From: Cervus elaphus
Lineage: Eukaryota; Chordata; Mammalia; Artiodactyla; Cervidae
DNA: 64,000 bases
Assembly: GCF_910594005.1 (NCBI RefSeq)
Contig: NC_057847.1
Coordinates: 23,224,001 to 23,288,000, forward strand
Reading direction: 5' to 3'
The number at the start of each line of letters is the position of its first letter. Position 1 is the stretch's first letter. The translations under genes were made by a program, and so were the position numbers. Below the pieces are notes generated by a model, which searched no databases, had not been told where the DNA came from, and saw only the letters and a list, made by a program, of their open reading frames with translations. Shown piece after piece: positions 23,218 to 33,395 of the stretch.

Positions 23218-23930
23218 GTGTTTGTTAGCGATCTGTATGTCTTCTTTGGAGAAATGTCTATTTAGTTCTTTGGCCTATTTTTTGATTGGGTTGTTTATTT
23301 TTCTGGAATTGAGCTGCAGGAGTTGCTTGTATATTTTTGAGATTAATTCTTTGTCAGGTGCTTTGTTTGCTATTATTTTCTCCCATTCTGAAGGCTGTCT
23401 TTTCACCTTGCTTATAGTTTCCTTTGTTGTGCAAAAGCTTTTAAGTTTAATTAGGTCCCATTTGTTTATTTTTTGCTTTTATTTCCATTACTCTGGGAGG
23501 TTGGTCATAGAGGATCCTGCTGTGATTTTTGTCAGAGAGTGTTTTACCTATGTTTTCCTCTAGGAATTTTATAGTTTCTGGTCTATGTTTATATCTTTAA
23601 TCCATTTTGAGTGTATTTTTGTGTATGGTGGTAAGTGTTCTAGTTTCATTCTTTTGCAAGTGGTTGACCAGTTTTCCCAGCACCACTTGTTAAAGAGGTT
23701 GTCTTTTCTCCATTGTATATTCTTGCCTCCTTTGTCAAAGATAAGTTGTCCATATCTGCGTGGATTTATCTCTGGGCTTTCTATTTTGTTCCATTGATCT
23801 ATATTTCTGTCTTTGTGCCAGTACCTTTTGCCAGTACCGTCTTGATGACTGTAGCTTTGTAGTATAGCCTGAAGTCAGGCAGATTGATTCCTCCAGTTCC
23901 ATTCTTCTTTCTCAAGATTGCTTTGGCTAT

Positions 23931-25505
23931 TCAAGGTTTTTTGTATTTCCATACAAATTGTGAAATTATTTGTTCTAGTTCTCTGAAAAATATCTTTGGT
24001 AGCTTGATAGGGATTGCATTGAATCTATAGACTGCTTTGGGTAGTATACTCATTTTCACTATATTGATTCTTCCAATCCATGAACACGGTATATTTCTCC
24101 ATCTATTTGTGTCCTCTTTGATTTCTTTCACCAGTGTTTTATAGTTTTCTATATATAGGTCTTTTGTTTCTTCAGGTAGATATATTCCTAAGTATTTTAT
24201 TCTTTTTCTTGCAATGGTGAATGGAATTGTTTCCTTAATTTCTCTTTCTGTTTTCTCATTGTTAGTGTTTAGGAATGCAAGGGATTTCTCTGTGTTAATT
24301 TTATATCCTGCAACTTTACTTTCTTCATTGATTAGCTCTAGTAATTTTCTGGTGGAGTCTTTAGGGTTTTCTATGTAGAGGATCATGTCATCTGCAAACA
24401 CTGAAAGTTTTACTTCTTCATTACCAATCTGGATTCCTTTTATTTCTTTTTCTTCTCTGATTGCTGTGGCTAAAACTTCCAAAACTATGTTGAATAGTAG
24501 TGGTGAGAGTGGGCACCCTTGTTTTGTTCCTGACTTTAGGGGAAATGCTTTCAATTTTTCACCATTGAGGATAATGTTTGCTGTGGGTTTGTCATATATA
24601 GTTTTTATTATGTTGAGCTATGTTCCTTCTATTCTTGCTTTCTGGAGGGTTTTTATCATAAATGGGTGTTGAATTTTGTCAGAGGCTTTCTCTGCATTTA
24701 TTGAGATAATCATATGGTTTTTATCTTTCAATTTGTTAATGTGATGTATTACATTGGTTGATTTGCAGATATTAAAGAATCCTTGCATCCCTGGGATAAA
24801 ACCCACTTGGTCATGATGTATGATCTTTTTAATATGATTTTGGATTCTGTTTGCTAGAATTTTGTTAAGGATTTTTGCATCTATGTTCATCAGTGATATT
24901 GGCCTGTAGTTTTCTTTTTTTGTGGCATCTTTGTCTGGTTTTGGTATTAGGGTGATGGTGGCCTCATAGAATGAGTTAGGAAGTTTACCTTCCTCTGCAA
25001 TTTTCTGGAAGAGTTTGAGTAGGATAGGTGTTAGCTCTTCTCTTAATTTTTGGTAGAATTCAGCTGTGAAGCCATCTGCTCCTGTGCTTTTGTTTGCTGG
25101 AAGTTTTCTGATTACAGTTTCCTTGCTTGTGGTGGGTCTGTTAAAATTTTCTATTTCTTCCTGGTTCAGTTTTCGAAAGTTATACTTTTCTAAGAATTTT
25201 TTCATTTCTTTCAAGTTGTCCATTTTATTGACATATAGTTGCTGATAGTAGTCTCTTATGATCCTTTGTATTTCTGTGTTATCTGTTGCCATTTCTCCAT
25301 TTTCATTTCTAGTTTTGTTGATTTCATTCTTCTCCCTTTGTTTCTTGATGAGTCTGGCTAATGGTTTGTCAATTTTATTTATCTTCTCAAAGAACCAGCT
25401 TTTAGCTTTGTTGATTTTTCCTATGGTCTCTTTTGTTTCTTTTGCATTTATTTCTGCCCTAATTTTTAAGATTTCTTTCCTTCTATTAACTCTGAGATTC
25501 TTCAT
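23931..25505 (-). pseudogene. L1 ORF2 reverse-transcriptase remains
   Basis: Two in-frame blocks separated by one stop. The first (25505-24618, about 295 codons) covers the region upstream of the RT and the RT fingers, with motif A near its end. The second (24554-23931, about 207 codons) begins around KAFPLKSG and has QGCPLSPLLFN and the catalytic FADD at residues 53-56 (24387-24398). Motif A is damaged: the expected first catalytic Asp is Asn (24696-24698), and the usual Phe of AEKAFDK is Ser (24681-24683). The stop at 24618-24620 replaces the usual Tyr after EGT. The enzyme is therefore dead twice over. Confidence 0.93.
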
Positions 25506-25837
25506 TTCTTCCTTTTCTAGTTGCTTTAGGTGTAGAGTTAGGTTTTTTTATTTGGCTTTTTACTTGTTTCTTGAGTAACGTTTTTATCTCCAGTCAAACC
25601 AAGTCTATGATCCTAGGGTGTGATTTTTACATATCAAAAATAAATTTTGTATTTTCATATAATAGCTTTCAGCAGCACTAGATAGTGTGCTACAGCTCAG
25701 AGCCCAGCGGAGTGGCCTCACCCTCTGTTTTAAGAGGAGCTTAATAGTAATGGAGGATTGCCTTGGGTTCTTGTACTGTGGGCCCAATTAGTCCTTCCAT
25801 CTGCAAATGCAGTGGCAAGGGAGTCATGATTTCAACC

Positions 25838-25946
25838 ATTTCTTTCATTCAACAGATATGGTCTGAATGTCTACAATATGCCAATCTCTGTGCTGGGTGC
25901 TCAGGATACCAAATAAAAGAAATTGATGTTCTTCTCCTCAAGGACA
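25838..25946 (-). mobile_element. L2 LINE 3' end
   Basis: TTTCATTCAACAGATATGGT, TCTGTGCTGGGTGCTCAGGA and CTCCTCAAGGACATGG follow the antisense 3' terminal consensus of L2 (normally CATTCAACAAATATTT ... TGTGCTAGGCGCTGGGGATA). It is an ancient, inactive fragment. Confidence 0.7.
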
Positions 25947-25949
25947 TGG

Positions 25950-26123
25950 TAGACTTCTCAAGGTGTGCACTTGACCCAACAGCACCAGCATTCCCTGGAA
26001 CTTATTGGAAATGCAATTTCTTGTGCCCCACCCTAGACCTACTAAATCAGAAACTGGGAGTGGGGACCAGCATGCTGGTTGCAAAAGCCCCCTAGGTGAC
26101 TCAGATAAAGTCTGATACCCACT
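25950..26123 (-). mobile_element. MER5A DNA transposon, near complete
   Basis: Antisense order of MER5A: CAACAGCACCAGCATTCCCT, TGGAAATGCAATTTCTTG, CCCCACCCTAGACCTACTAA, AATCAGAAACTGGGAGTGG and CCCCTAGGTGACTCAGAT. It is a non-autonomous hAT relative with no transposase. Confidence 0.85.
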
Positions 26124-26831
26124 GGCCTCTGGGAGGAGCATCAGTTTAGCAGACAACTGAGGCCACTGTGACAGGTGCAGCCGAGATGGGGAGGGGTGGA
26201 GGCACGAGGGACGCCGCTAGGAAAAGGCGACATTTGCAGTCTCTCAGGATAGTTGGTACAGAGAGTGGGAGGGGTGTCCCTGGAGAGCTCAGCAGTGACC
26301 ACACCAAGGCAGTGGTATTTTCCTCTGAATGCAACGTGGGACCTTTCTAACCCTATAGTTATGTCATCTGCACTCAGTATCATCTTTTGGCCAAACTTTC
26401 AGCTGAGCGGTGCTGAGTTTGAGCTCCATTCCTCATGTATTCCCTCAGAACTGGAAAGTTAGAGAAATATGGGCATAAAATTCCTCTTGCATTAAACAAA
26501 TCTCAGGTGGTAGGCATTCAATGTTTGGTGAATAAACAAACAAAAGCATGGAGAGACTAGGACTGGTGAAGGTCAGGAAAATGTATGATGGCAGCATAGC
26601 AGAGTAAGCACTGATTTCTGAACTAATAGAAAATCCCATGATATCAAAAAGATTATGTAAGCCTTTAGTGGCTTCATCAAAGAAAATAAGTATCACTCCC
26701 ATTCTTCAGAAAAGCTGGAGTTCAAAGACTTAGAATCACCAGGTGGGAGGGCAGTGGAAAGGGTAGTGATGAGTGTCTGCTGCTCCACCTGTTGCACCCC
26801 TAGTTTCCTGGCTTTGCCCCCATATTTGCAC
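26124..26831. other. Unique sequence, locally GC-rich
   Basis: 26160-26300 is GC-richer with several CpGs. Short frames overlap in several phases on both strands, with no conserved domain and no splice arrangement. No gene called. Confidence 0.5.
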
Positions 26832-26935
26832 AGTACAGTTACTGAGCACCAATGTGTTCCAGGTACTAGACTGGTAACATTTCCAATATACTCACCAATG
26901 CTAAAAAGTAGATGTTTTCACTCTGTTTCAAAAGG
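26832..26935 (-). mobile_element. Partial MIR SINE, antisense
   Basis: TTACTGAGCACCAATGTGTT followed by CCAGGTACTAGACTGGTAAC and a region where CTCATTTAATCCTCAC is expected. Only the end of MIR is recognisable. Confidence 0.5.
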
Positions 26936-27515
26936 AACAAAGAGTCACAAGATGCTAGAGTCTGAGGAAGAAAAGGATGTCTGGAGATCACTGGCATAAA
27001 CATTGCTGTTCACTCAGGGTCAAACTAGGGTGTAGGGATAGTAGCTGACTTCTTCAAAGACAGCATGCTGGTGACTGAAACAGCTGAAACAGCTGGGATC
27101 CAAAACCGGGTCTGTGGAAAGGGAATTTGTCACAGTGCTCTCTGCAACCTGAGGGAGACTGACTGTCCTGCCCCAGGAGATGGCTGTTAAATGTCTGGGA
27201 CTCTAAGATGCTCTGTTCATTCTTCACTGACACCACAAGGCACTTTCCTTTCTGGGAAAATTCAATTTTCACAAAAGCCTGCCTCATTCTACTACACATA
27301 TTATCTAAAGTCCTGTAAAAGATACAAATTGTTTGTTCTCAAGTATAATAAACGTCTTAATTTAATTTTTTCCTGCATTGTCGTTAACCCAATGATTTAT
27401 TGAACTTGCTTTTACTTTCTCTGTCCAAACAGTAAATGGTTGTTTTATATTTATAGCAACATAAGGAGCCATCTTCACAGATCTCACTAGCCAAATGTCT
27501 CATTTAATTGCCCCA
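26936..27515. other. Unique sequence with no gene seen
   Basis: No family recognised. Frames at 27054-27299 and 27191-27403 overlap on opposite strands without motifs. Confidence 0.5.
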
Positions 27516-27568
27516 GTCGCACAGAGTCGGACACGATTGAAGTGACTTAGCAGCAGCAGCAGCAGCAG
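27516..27568 (+). mobile_element. Bov-tA extreme 3' end with (AGC)n tail
   Basis: AGTCGCACAGAGTCGGACAC and GACTTAGCAG match the last about 35 bases of the SINE, followed by (AGC)6 at about 27549-27568. A copy this short is an extreme 5' truncation. The AGC tail is the typical seed of AGC microsatellites in bovids. Confidence 0.85.
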
Positions 27569-27699
27569 TGTTATATAAATTTTAATCTCTTCAAATGGTG
27601 TGTGGGCTAAGTACAAAGTGGGCTGACTTCTCATGACTAAAAATTTTATAAATTGAATTTAATTATTGGGTTTCAATTGCTGCATAACTGTTGAAAAAA

Positions 27700-27725
27700 C
27701 AAAAAGTGTATATATATACTTTTTG
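27700..27725. repeat. Short inverted repeat around a TA-rich core
   Basis: CAAAAAGT (27700-27707) and ACTTTTTG (27718-27725) are reverse complements around GTATATATAT. It is small and AT-rich and most likely an expanded TA microsatellite. Confidence 0.7.
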
Positions 27726-27972
27726 TATATACCAAAATTCCATTTTGCAGCATATTCTTGTACCTGACATGAATTAGGTACCATGTTTTATAGGTTTTTC
27801 TCAAAACTGAAAGAGAAGGGTAATAAATCACATATTAAGAAAGTCTCACCTGTTTAATTCTGATTTTTCTTCTTATAGTAAACAATGAAAGATAGATTTT
27901 GGTTAAAAAATAAGACTTTATACAGCTTTATTTCAAAGACTATTGACAACATTTTATTTCTGTGTTCCTGGT

Positions 27973-28347
27973 TGTAGGGGAATAGCAATTAGCCAAGATG
28001 GTGATGGTGATGTCTCTTGCCATACAGCCTCTTGCTCTCATCCCATGTTCTGTAAACAATGACTTTGCATGGTTACCTAACAGCTGAGATTGTTTATAGC
28101 AATGTGCATGCACATCATGGTGCATGTGCTTGGCCACATGCCACCTTTGTTCATGTATACCTATATAAGAAGCACCTGAAATAGCCCTAGCAGCAGTGTT
28201 AGCCATTAGAGAATAAAGCATGTCTGCTTTGCTGCTGCATCAGCCAGAGGGAATAAAACTTGTCTGCAGTTCCTACAGCTCTTCGTATTTTCTTTCAGCT
28301 TCCCAGCTCGTGCCTTGCCTACCCTGGGTTCAGGGATCAGTGAGACA
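27973..28347 (+). mobile_element. Solo endogenous retrovirus LTR with target duplications
   Basis: A 375-bp unit starts TG (TGTAGGGGAATAGC) and ends CA (CAGTGAGACA). It is flanked by the same 5 bases CTGGT at 27968-27972 and 28348-28352. A TATA box (TATATAA, 28162-28168) and two polyadenylation signals AATAAA (28212-28217 and 28252-28257) lie in the expected U3-R order. The second signal sits in a 40-base-offset partial duplication. No gag, pol or env sequence adjoins it, so it is a solo LTR left by recombination between two LTRs. Family not assigned. The intact promoter and polyA signals mean it could still influence transcription. Confidence 0.88.
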
Positions 28348-28352
28348 CTGGT

Positions 28353-29172
28353 TTATTTTAAAAACATGGCATGATACAAGCTAAACAATAATCACTTTCT
28401 ATTTTTTTAATTGGATTGTAAGTTTTTTTTCCTCCAGACAATAGTAAATATATTTATTTTTTTCTGCAGTCTACAAATCTACCACAGCAAATTGTGGAGA
28501 AAATGTAAGAGACTCAGAAGAGGAGGAAATAAGAAAAATACCACCTCTTTCAAATAGAGGGGAGTTGTTTCTTGTATGCGTGATGGAGTCTCCTGAGGGT
28601 CTCCAAGGAAAATTTGAGGTCTGCCCCTGTTTCTAGTGGCTCTTGTCATGATGGATAAACCACAGATTGACTCAGCACAGCTCAGGAGAGGAGTTTCTTC
28701 TCCTTTCCTTATCCTCCTTGCCTTCTCTTAAAATCAGCAGATAGTAATTAAGGTTAAGACCCACTATCTAGATATAAACAACAGTACTGATTAAATGGAT
28801 CACTTTGCCAAGGGAGATGTAGCTGGAGTGCCCATTTTTCATTCAAATGTCCCGGCCAAGTAGAAGTAGCTTCCAGCTCTAAATATATTGAATCACCATT
28901 AACCTACTGGAAAAATAGGAACACAAGCACACACTTTCTTATTAGATGAACATAGCAGGTTGTCTGATAATGCAAACAATTAAATGGAAGAATTTATTTG
29001 TAGCTCTCAAAGGGTCTTGACAAAATTTCTTCTGTCAGAGGAATACAAGTCCTTTCTCTTAGAGCAGCCCAAATGGAATCTAGAGATTTGAATCCTTGAG
29101 AGTTTGGAGATGTGTGTCGATTTGTTTATAACAGATATTGGTTAGGGTGATCCATGAAAAGTAAATGTTCTA
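28353..29172. other. Unique sequence with no gene seen
   Basis: About 0.8 kb with no repeat recognised and no credible open frame. Confidence 0.5.
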
Positions 29173-29520
29173 AGTCCTTGCAACCCAAAGAATGACCCAG
29201 GACCAGCAGCACCTAACATCACATGGGAGCTTGTTAGAACTGCAGAATCTTGAGTTCTCCACTGGTGGCTCAGCTGGTAAAGAATCCACCTGCAATGTGG
29301 GAGGCCTGGGTTTTATCCCTGGGTTGGGAAGATTCCCTGGAGAAGGCAGAAGCTACCCACTCTAGTATTCTTGCCTGGAGAATTCCAGGGACTGTATAGT
29401 CCTTGGGGTTGCAAAGAGTCAGAAACAACTGAGCGACTTTCACTCACTCACTCCACTTACTGACCTAGGATCTGAATTTTAAAAGCTCCTAGATGATTTG
29501 TATGCACATTAAAGTTTGAT
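29173..29520 (-). mobile_element. MER5A remnant split by a Bov-tA
   Basis: The antisense MER5A left part (GACCCAGGACCAGCAGCACC, GGGAGCTTGTTAGAACTGCA) ends at about 29253. The right part (TGAATTTTAAAAGCTCCTAG, ATGCACATTAAAGTTTGAT) lies at about 29460-29520. The Bov-tA occupies the gap, and the BovB at 29521 then inserted at the right end. Confidence 0.75.
29254..29455 (+). mobile_element. Bov-tA SINE, full length
   Basis: Sense copy with head (ACTGGTGGCTCAGCTGGTAA), a mutated B box (GGGTTTTATCCC), the 3' part and a terminal GAGCGACTTT with CACT-rich tail. It is nested in MER5A. Confidence 0.93.
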
Positions 29521-29929
29521 CAGGAAGCTTCCATAAGCCTCTTATCCTTATCCATCAGAGGGCAGACAGAATGAAAACCACAATCGCAGAAAACTAATAA
29601 AACTGATCACATAGAACACATTCTTATCTTACTCAATGAAACTATGAGTCATGCCATGTAGGGCCACCCAAGACAGATGGGTCATGGTGGAGAGTTCTGA
29701 CAAAACATGGTCCGCTGGAGAAGGGAATGGCAAATCACTTCAGTATTCTTGCCTTGAGAACCCCATGAACTGTATGAAAAGGCAAAGAGATATGACATTG
29801 AAAGATGAAACCCCCAGGTTGGTAAGTGCCCAATACTGTACTGGAGAAGAGTGGAGAAAAAAACTCCAGAAAGAAAGAAGAGATGGAGCCAAAGTAAAAA
29901 CAATGCCCAGTTGTGGATGTGACTGGTGA

Positions 29930-30683
29930 TGGAAGTAAAGTCTGTTGCTGTAAAGAACAATATTGCATGGGAACCTGGAATGTTAGGTCCATGAATCAAG
30001 GTAAATTGGAAGTGGTCAAACAGGAGATGGAAAGAGTGAACATTGACATTTTAGGAATCAGTGAACTGAAAGATCCAAACAGTCCATCCTAAAGGAGATC
30101 AGTCCTGGGCGTTCATTGGAAGGACTGATGTTGAAGCTGAAACTCCAATACTTTGGCCACCTCATTGGAAGAGTTGACTCATTGGAAAAGACCCTAATGC
30201 TGGGAAGGATTGGGGGCAGGAGGAGAAGGGGATGACAGAGGATGAGATGGCTGGATGGCATCACCGACTCGATGGACATGGGCTTGGGTAGACTCCGGGA
30301 GTTGGTGATGGACAGGGAGGCCTGGCGTGCTGCGATTCATGGGGTCACAAAAAGTCGGACACGACTGAGTGACTGAACTGAAATGGACTGGAATGGGCGA
30401 ATTTAATTCATATGACCATTATATCTACTACTGTGGGCAAGAATCCCTTAGAAGAAATGGAGTAGCCCTCGTAGTCAACAAAAGAGTCCAAAATGCAGTA
30501 CTTGGGTACAATCTCAAAGACGACAGAATGATCTCTGTTCCTTTCCAAGGCAAACCATTCAATATCACAGTAATCCAAGTCTATGCCCCAACCAGTAATG
30601 CTGAAGAAGCTGAAGTTGAATGGTTCTATGAAGACCTACAAGACCCTGTAGAACTAACACCCCAAAAAGATGTCCTTTCATAA
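29930..30683 (+). pseudogene. BovB endonuclease domain remains, split by insertion
   Basis: Before the insertion the sequence encodes TWNVRSMNQGKLEVV, typical of the amino end of the RTE apurinic-like endonuclease. After it come WTGMGEFNSYDHYIYY, GQESLRRNGVALVVNKRV and INITVIQVYAPTS-like residues (here FNITVIQVYAPTSNAEEAE, 30555-30610). This domain nicks target DNA in intact elements. It is split by 302 bases of BovB and later frame breaks (stop near 30683). Confidence 0.88.
30072..30373 (+). mobile_element. BovB 3' fragment nested inside BovB
   Basis: A 302-bp piece starting GATCCAAACAGTCCATCCTA is the last part of BovB, lying within the endonuclease region of the larger copy. Host sequence resumes exactly at AAATGGACTGGAATGGGCG. 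The duplication is TGAACTGAAA (30062-30071 and 30374-30383). The target word resembles the element's own 3' terminal repeats, so the boundary is ambiguous by a few bases. CpGs remain, so it is younger than its host. Confidence 0.9.
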
Positions 30684-31275
30684 TAGGGAACTGGAATTCA
30701 AAAGTAGGAAGTCAAGAGATACCTGAAATAACAGGCAAATTTGACCTTGGACTACAAAATGAAGCAGGGCAAAGGCTAACAGATTTTTGCCAGGAGAATG
30801 CACTGGTCATAGCAAACACCCTCTTCCAACAACACAAAAGACTCTACACATGGACATCACCAGATAGTCAATACTGAAGTCAGGTTAATTATATTCTTTG
30901 CAGTGAAAGATGGAGAAGCTCTATACAGTCAGCAAAAACAGGACCGGGAGCAAATTGTGGCTCAGATCATGAACTCCTCGTTGCAAAGTTCAGACTTAAA
31001 TTGAAGAAAGTAGGGAAAACCACTGGACCATTCAGGACTGACCTAAATCAAATCCCTCATACAGTGGAAGTGACAAACAGATTTAAGAGATTAGATCTGA
31101 TAGACAGATTGCCTGAAGAACTATGGACAAGAGGTTTGTGACATTGTACAGGAGGCAGTGATCAAGACCATCTCCAAGAAAAAGAAATGCAAAAAGGCAA
31201 AATGGTTGTCTGAGGAGGCATTACGAATAGCTAAGAAAAAAAGAGAAGATAAAGACAAAGGAAAGATATACCCAT

Positions 31276-32499
31276 TTGAATGCACAATTCCAAAGAATAG
31301 CAAGAAGAGATAAGAAACCCTTCCTCAGTGATCATTGCAAAGAAATAGGGGAAAAAAATAGAATGGGAAAGACTAGAGATCTTGTCAAGAAAATTAGAGA
31401 TACTAAGGGAACATTTCATGCAAAGATGGTCACAATAAAAGACAGAAATGGTATGGACCTAACAGAAGCAGAAGATATCAAGAAGAGGTGGCAAGAATAC
31501 ACAGAAAAACTATACAAAAAAGATCTTCATGACCCAGATAACCACGATGGTATGATCACTTACCTACATCCAGACATCCTGGAATTCGAAGTCAAGTGGG
31601 CCTTAGGAAGCATCACTACGAACAAAGCTAGTGGAGGTGATGAAATTCCAGTTGAGCTATTTAAAATCCTAAAAGATGATGCTGTGAAAGTGTTGCACTC
31701 AATAGATCAGCAAATTTGGAAAACTCAGCAGTGGCCACAGGGCTGGAAAAGGTCAGTTTTCATTCCAATCCCAAAGAAAGGCAATGCCAAAGAATGCTCA
31801 AACACAATTGCACTCATCTCACACGCTGAAAATGCTGAAAATTCTCCAAGCCAGGCTTTAATAGTACATGAACCATGAACTTCCAGATATTCAAACTGGA
31901 TTTAGAAAAGGCAGAGGAACCAGAGATCAAATTGCCAACATCTGCTGGATCATCGAAAAAGCAAGAGAGTTCCAGAAAAACATCTATTTTTGCTTTATTG
32001 AGTACGCCAAAGCCTTTGACTGTGTGGACAGTAAACTATGGACAATTCTTAAAGAGATGGGAATACCAGACCACCAGACCTGCCTCCTGAGAAATCTGTA
32101 TGCAGGTCAAGAAGTAACAGTTAGAACCAAACATGGAAAAATGGACTGGTTCTAAATTGGAAAAGGAGTACATCAAAGCTGTATACTGACACCCTGTTTA
32201 TTTAACTTCTATGCAGAATACATCATGCAAAATGGCAGGCTAGATGAAGCACAAGCTGGAATCAAGACTGTGGGGAGAAATATCAATAACCTCAGATATG
32301 CAATGACACCACCCTTATGGCAGAAAGTGAAGAAGAACTAAAAAGCCTCTTGATGAAAGTGAAAGAGGAGAGTGAAAAACTTGGCTTAAAACTCAGTATT
32401 CAAAAAGCTAAGATCATGGCTTTCAGTCCCATCACTTCTTGGCAAATAGATGAGGAAACAATGGAAACTGTGACCGACTTTATTTTTGGGGACTCTTAA
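31276..32499 (+). pseudogene. BovB reverse-transcriptase remains, inactivated
   Basis: Frame blocks at 31276-31878, 31868-32155 and 32317-32499 encode the linker and RT. Features include RWQEYTEKLYKKDLHDPDN, TNKASGGDEIPVELFKIL, FIPIPKKGNAKECSN, GFRKGRGTRDQIANICW and the motif-A region YAKAFDCVD. Inactivating changes are a frameshift near 31870, a CAA to TAA stop at 32153-32155 (after KMDWF), and a 1-base deletion after 32302 that destroys the catalytic YADD (TATGCA then ATGAC for GATGAC). The RT would normally copy BovB RNA at the nicked target, and probably Bov-tA RNA too. Confidence 0.92.
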
Positions 32500-32568
32500 A
32501 TCACTGCAGATGGTGACTGCAGCCATGAAATTAAAAGATGTTTTCTCCTTGAAAGAAAAGTAAGGCCA

Positions 32569-32664
32569 TTTGCTTCTCCAGGGGATCTTTCCAACCCTCA
32601 GATTGAACCTGGGTCTCCTGCACTGCAGGCAGATTCTTTACAGGCTGAGCTACAAGGGAAGCCC
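32569..32664 (-). mobile_element. Bov-tA 5' fragment inside BovB
   Basis: About 96 bases from TTGCTTCTCCAGGGGATCTT to AAGGGAAGCCC, which is the antisense tRNA head and middle. BovB resumes with ATGACCAACATAAACAGC. The 3' half of the SINE is missing, which is unusual for a retroposed copy. Confidence 0.88.
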
Positions 32665-32820
32665 ATGACCAACATAAACAGCATATTAAAAAGCAGAGTA
32701 CATTACTTTGCCAACAAAGCTCCATTTAGTCAAAGTTATAGTTTTTCCAGTAGTCATGTATGGATGTGAGATTTGGGCTAGAAAGAAAGTTGAGTGCTGA
32801 AGAATTGATGCTTTTGAACT

Positions 32821-33100
32821 ATGAAGACAATGAGAGTCCCTTGGACTGCAGGGAGATCAAACCAATCCATCCTAAAGGAAATCAGTCCTGAATATTCACT
32901 GGAAAGACTGATGCTGAAGCTGAAACTTCAATACTTTGGCCATCTGATGCAAAGACCTGACTCATTGGAAAAGACCCTGATGCTGGGAAAGATTGAAGAC
33001 AGGAGGAGAAGGGGGTGACCAAGGATGAGATGGTTGGATGCCATTACCGACTTCATGGACATGAGTTTGAGCAGGCTCTGGGAGTTGGTCATGGACAGGG
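32821..33100 (+). pseudogene. BovB ORF C-terminal remains
   Basis: RVPWTAGRSNQSILKEISPE and LKLKLQYFGHLMQRPDSLEK followed by KIEDRRRRG (32821-33018) are the conserved RTE carboxy-terminal region. It is out of frame with the RT blocks upstream. Confidence 0.88.
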
Positions 33101-33195
33101 AAGCCTGGCGTGCTACAGTCCATGGAGTCGCAAAGAGTTGGATATGACTGAGCAACTGAACTGAACTAAAGTTTGATTAAAGTTGTTCTAGCAAT

Positions 33196-33378
33196 GTTTC
33201 TCCAACTTTAACCTGGATCAGAATCTTCTGGAGGACTTATTAAAGTGCAGGTTGCTGGGTTTCATCCTAAGAGATCCTGACTCAGTAATTTTCGGGTATG
33301 GCCTGGAAATGTATGTTTCTCACATCTTCCCAGATGATGCTGATGCTGCTGGTCTAGAGACCACCCTGAGAACCCCTG
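33196..33378 (+). mobile_element. MER5A DNA transposon, near complete
   Basis: Sense order is almost intact: GTTTCTCCAACTTTAACCTG, GATCAGAATCTTCTGGAGGA, GTGCAGGTTGCTGGGTTTCA, GATGATGCTGATGCTGCTGG and GAGACCACCCTGAGAACC. It lies just after the right target duplication of the BovB. Confidence 0.9.
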
Positions 33379-33395
33379 CTCAAGGCAGTGCTGGC

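Larger units (their letters stand above)
22316..25582 (-). mobile_element. Ruminant L1 LINE, 5'-truncated, about 3.3 kb
   Basis: Antisense L1. The 3' end lies at the left (T-rich TTTATTTGTTTTAATTGG near 22325, with a C-rich block at 22430-22445). ORF2 remains occupy 22670-25505. The element breaks off at about 25582 inside ORF2, so the 5' UTR, ORF1 and the ORF2 endonuclease are absent. Sequence quality is high over long stretches, implying a fairly recent insertion. Long plus-strand frames here (22913-23563, 24385-24672, 25258-25578) are shadows of ORF2. Confidence 0.96.
29521..33166 (+). mobile_element. Nearly full-length BovB (RTE) LINE with 11-bp target duplication
   Basis: The perfect duplication TAAAGTTTGAT (29510-29520 and 33167-33177) brackets the element. 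The 5' region begins AGCTTCCATAAGCCTCTTAT and runs through the usual early wording (AACTCAATG-type near 29630, GGGCCACCCAAGACAGATGG). Endonuclease and reverse-transcriptase remains follow, and it ends in GAACTGAAC repeats. Subtracting a nested BovB piece (30072-30373) and a SINE piece (about 32569-32664) leaves about 3.2 kb, the usual full length of BovB. The reading frame has several breaks, so it is not autonomous. Confidence 0.93.

Noticed and set aside
22913..23563. 216-codon plus-strand open frame, hydrophobic, membrane-protein-like
   Set aside because: It is the exact opposite strand of L1 ORF2. The A-rich sense strand gives T-rich, Leu/Phe/Ser-rich shadow frames.
26160..26300. Possible CpG island
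   Set aside because: Only about 140 bases with few CpGs, below any usual island length, and no gene start nearby.
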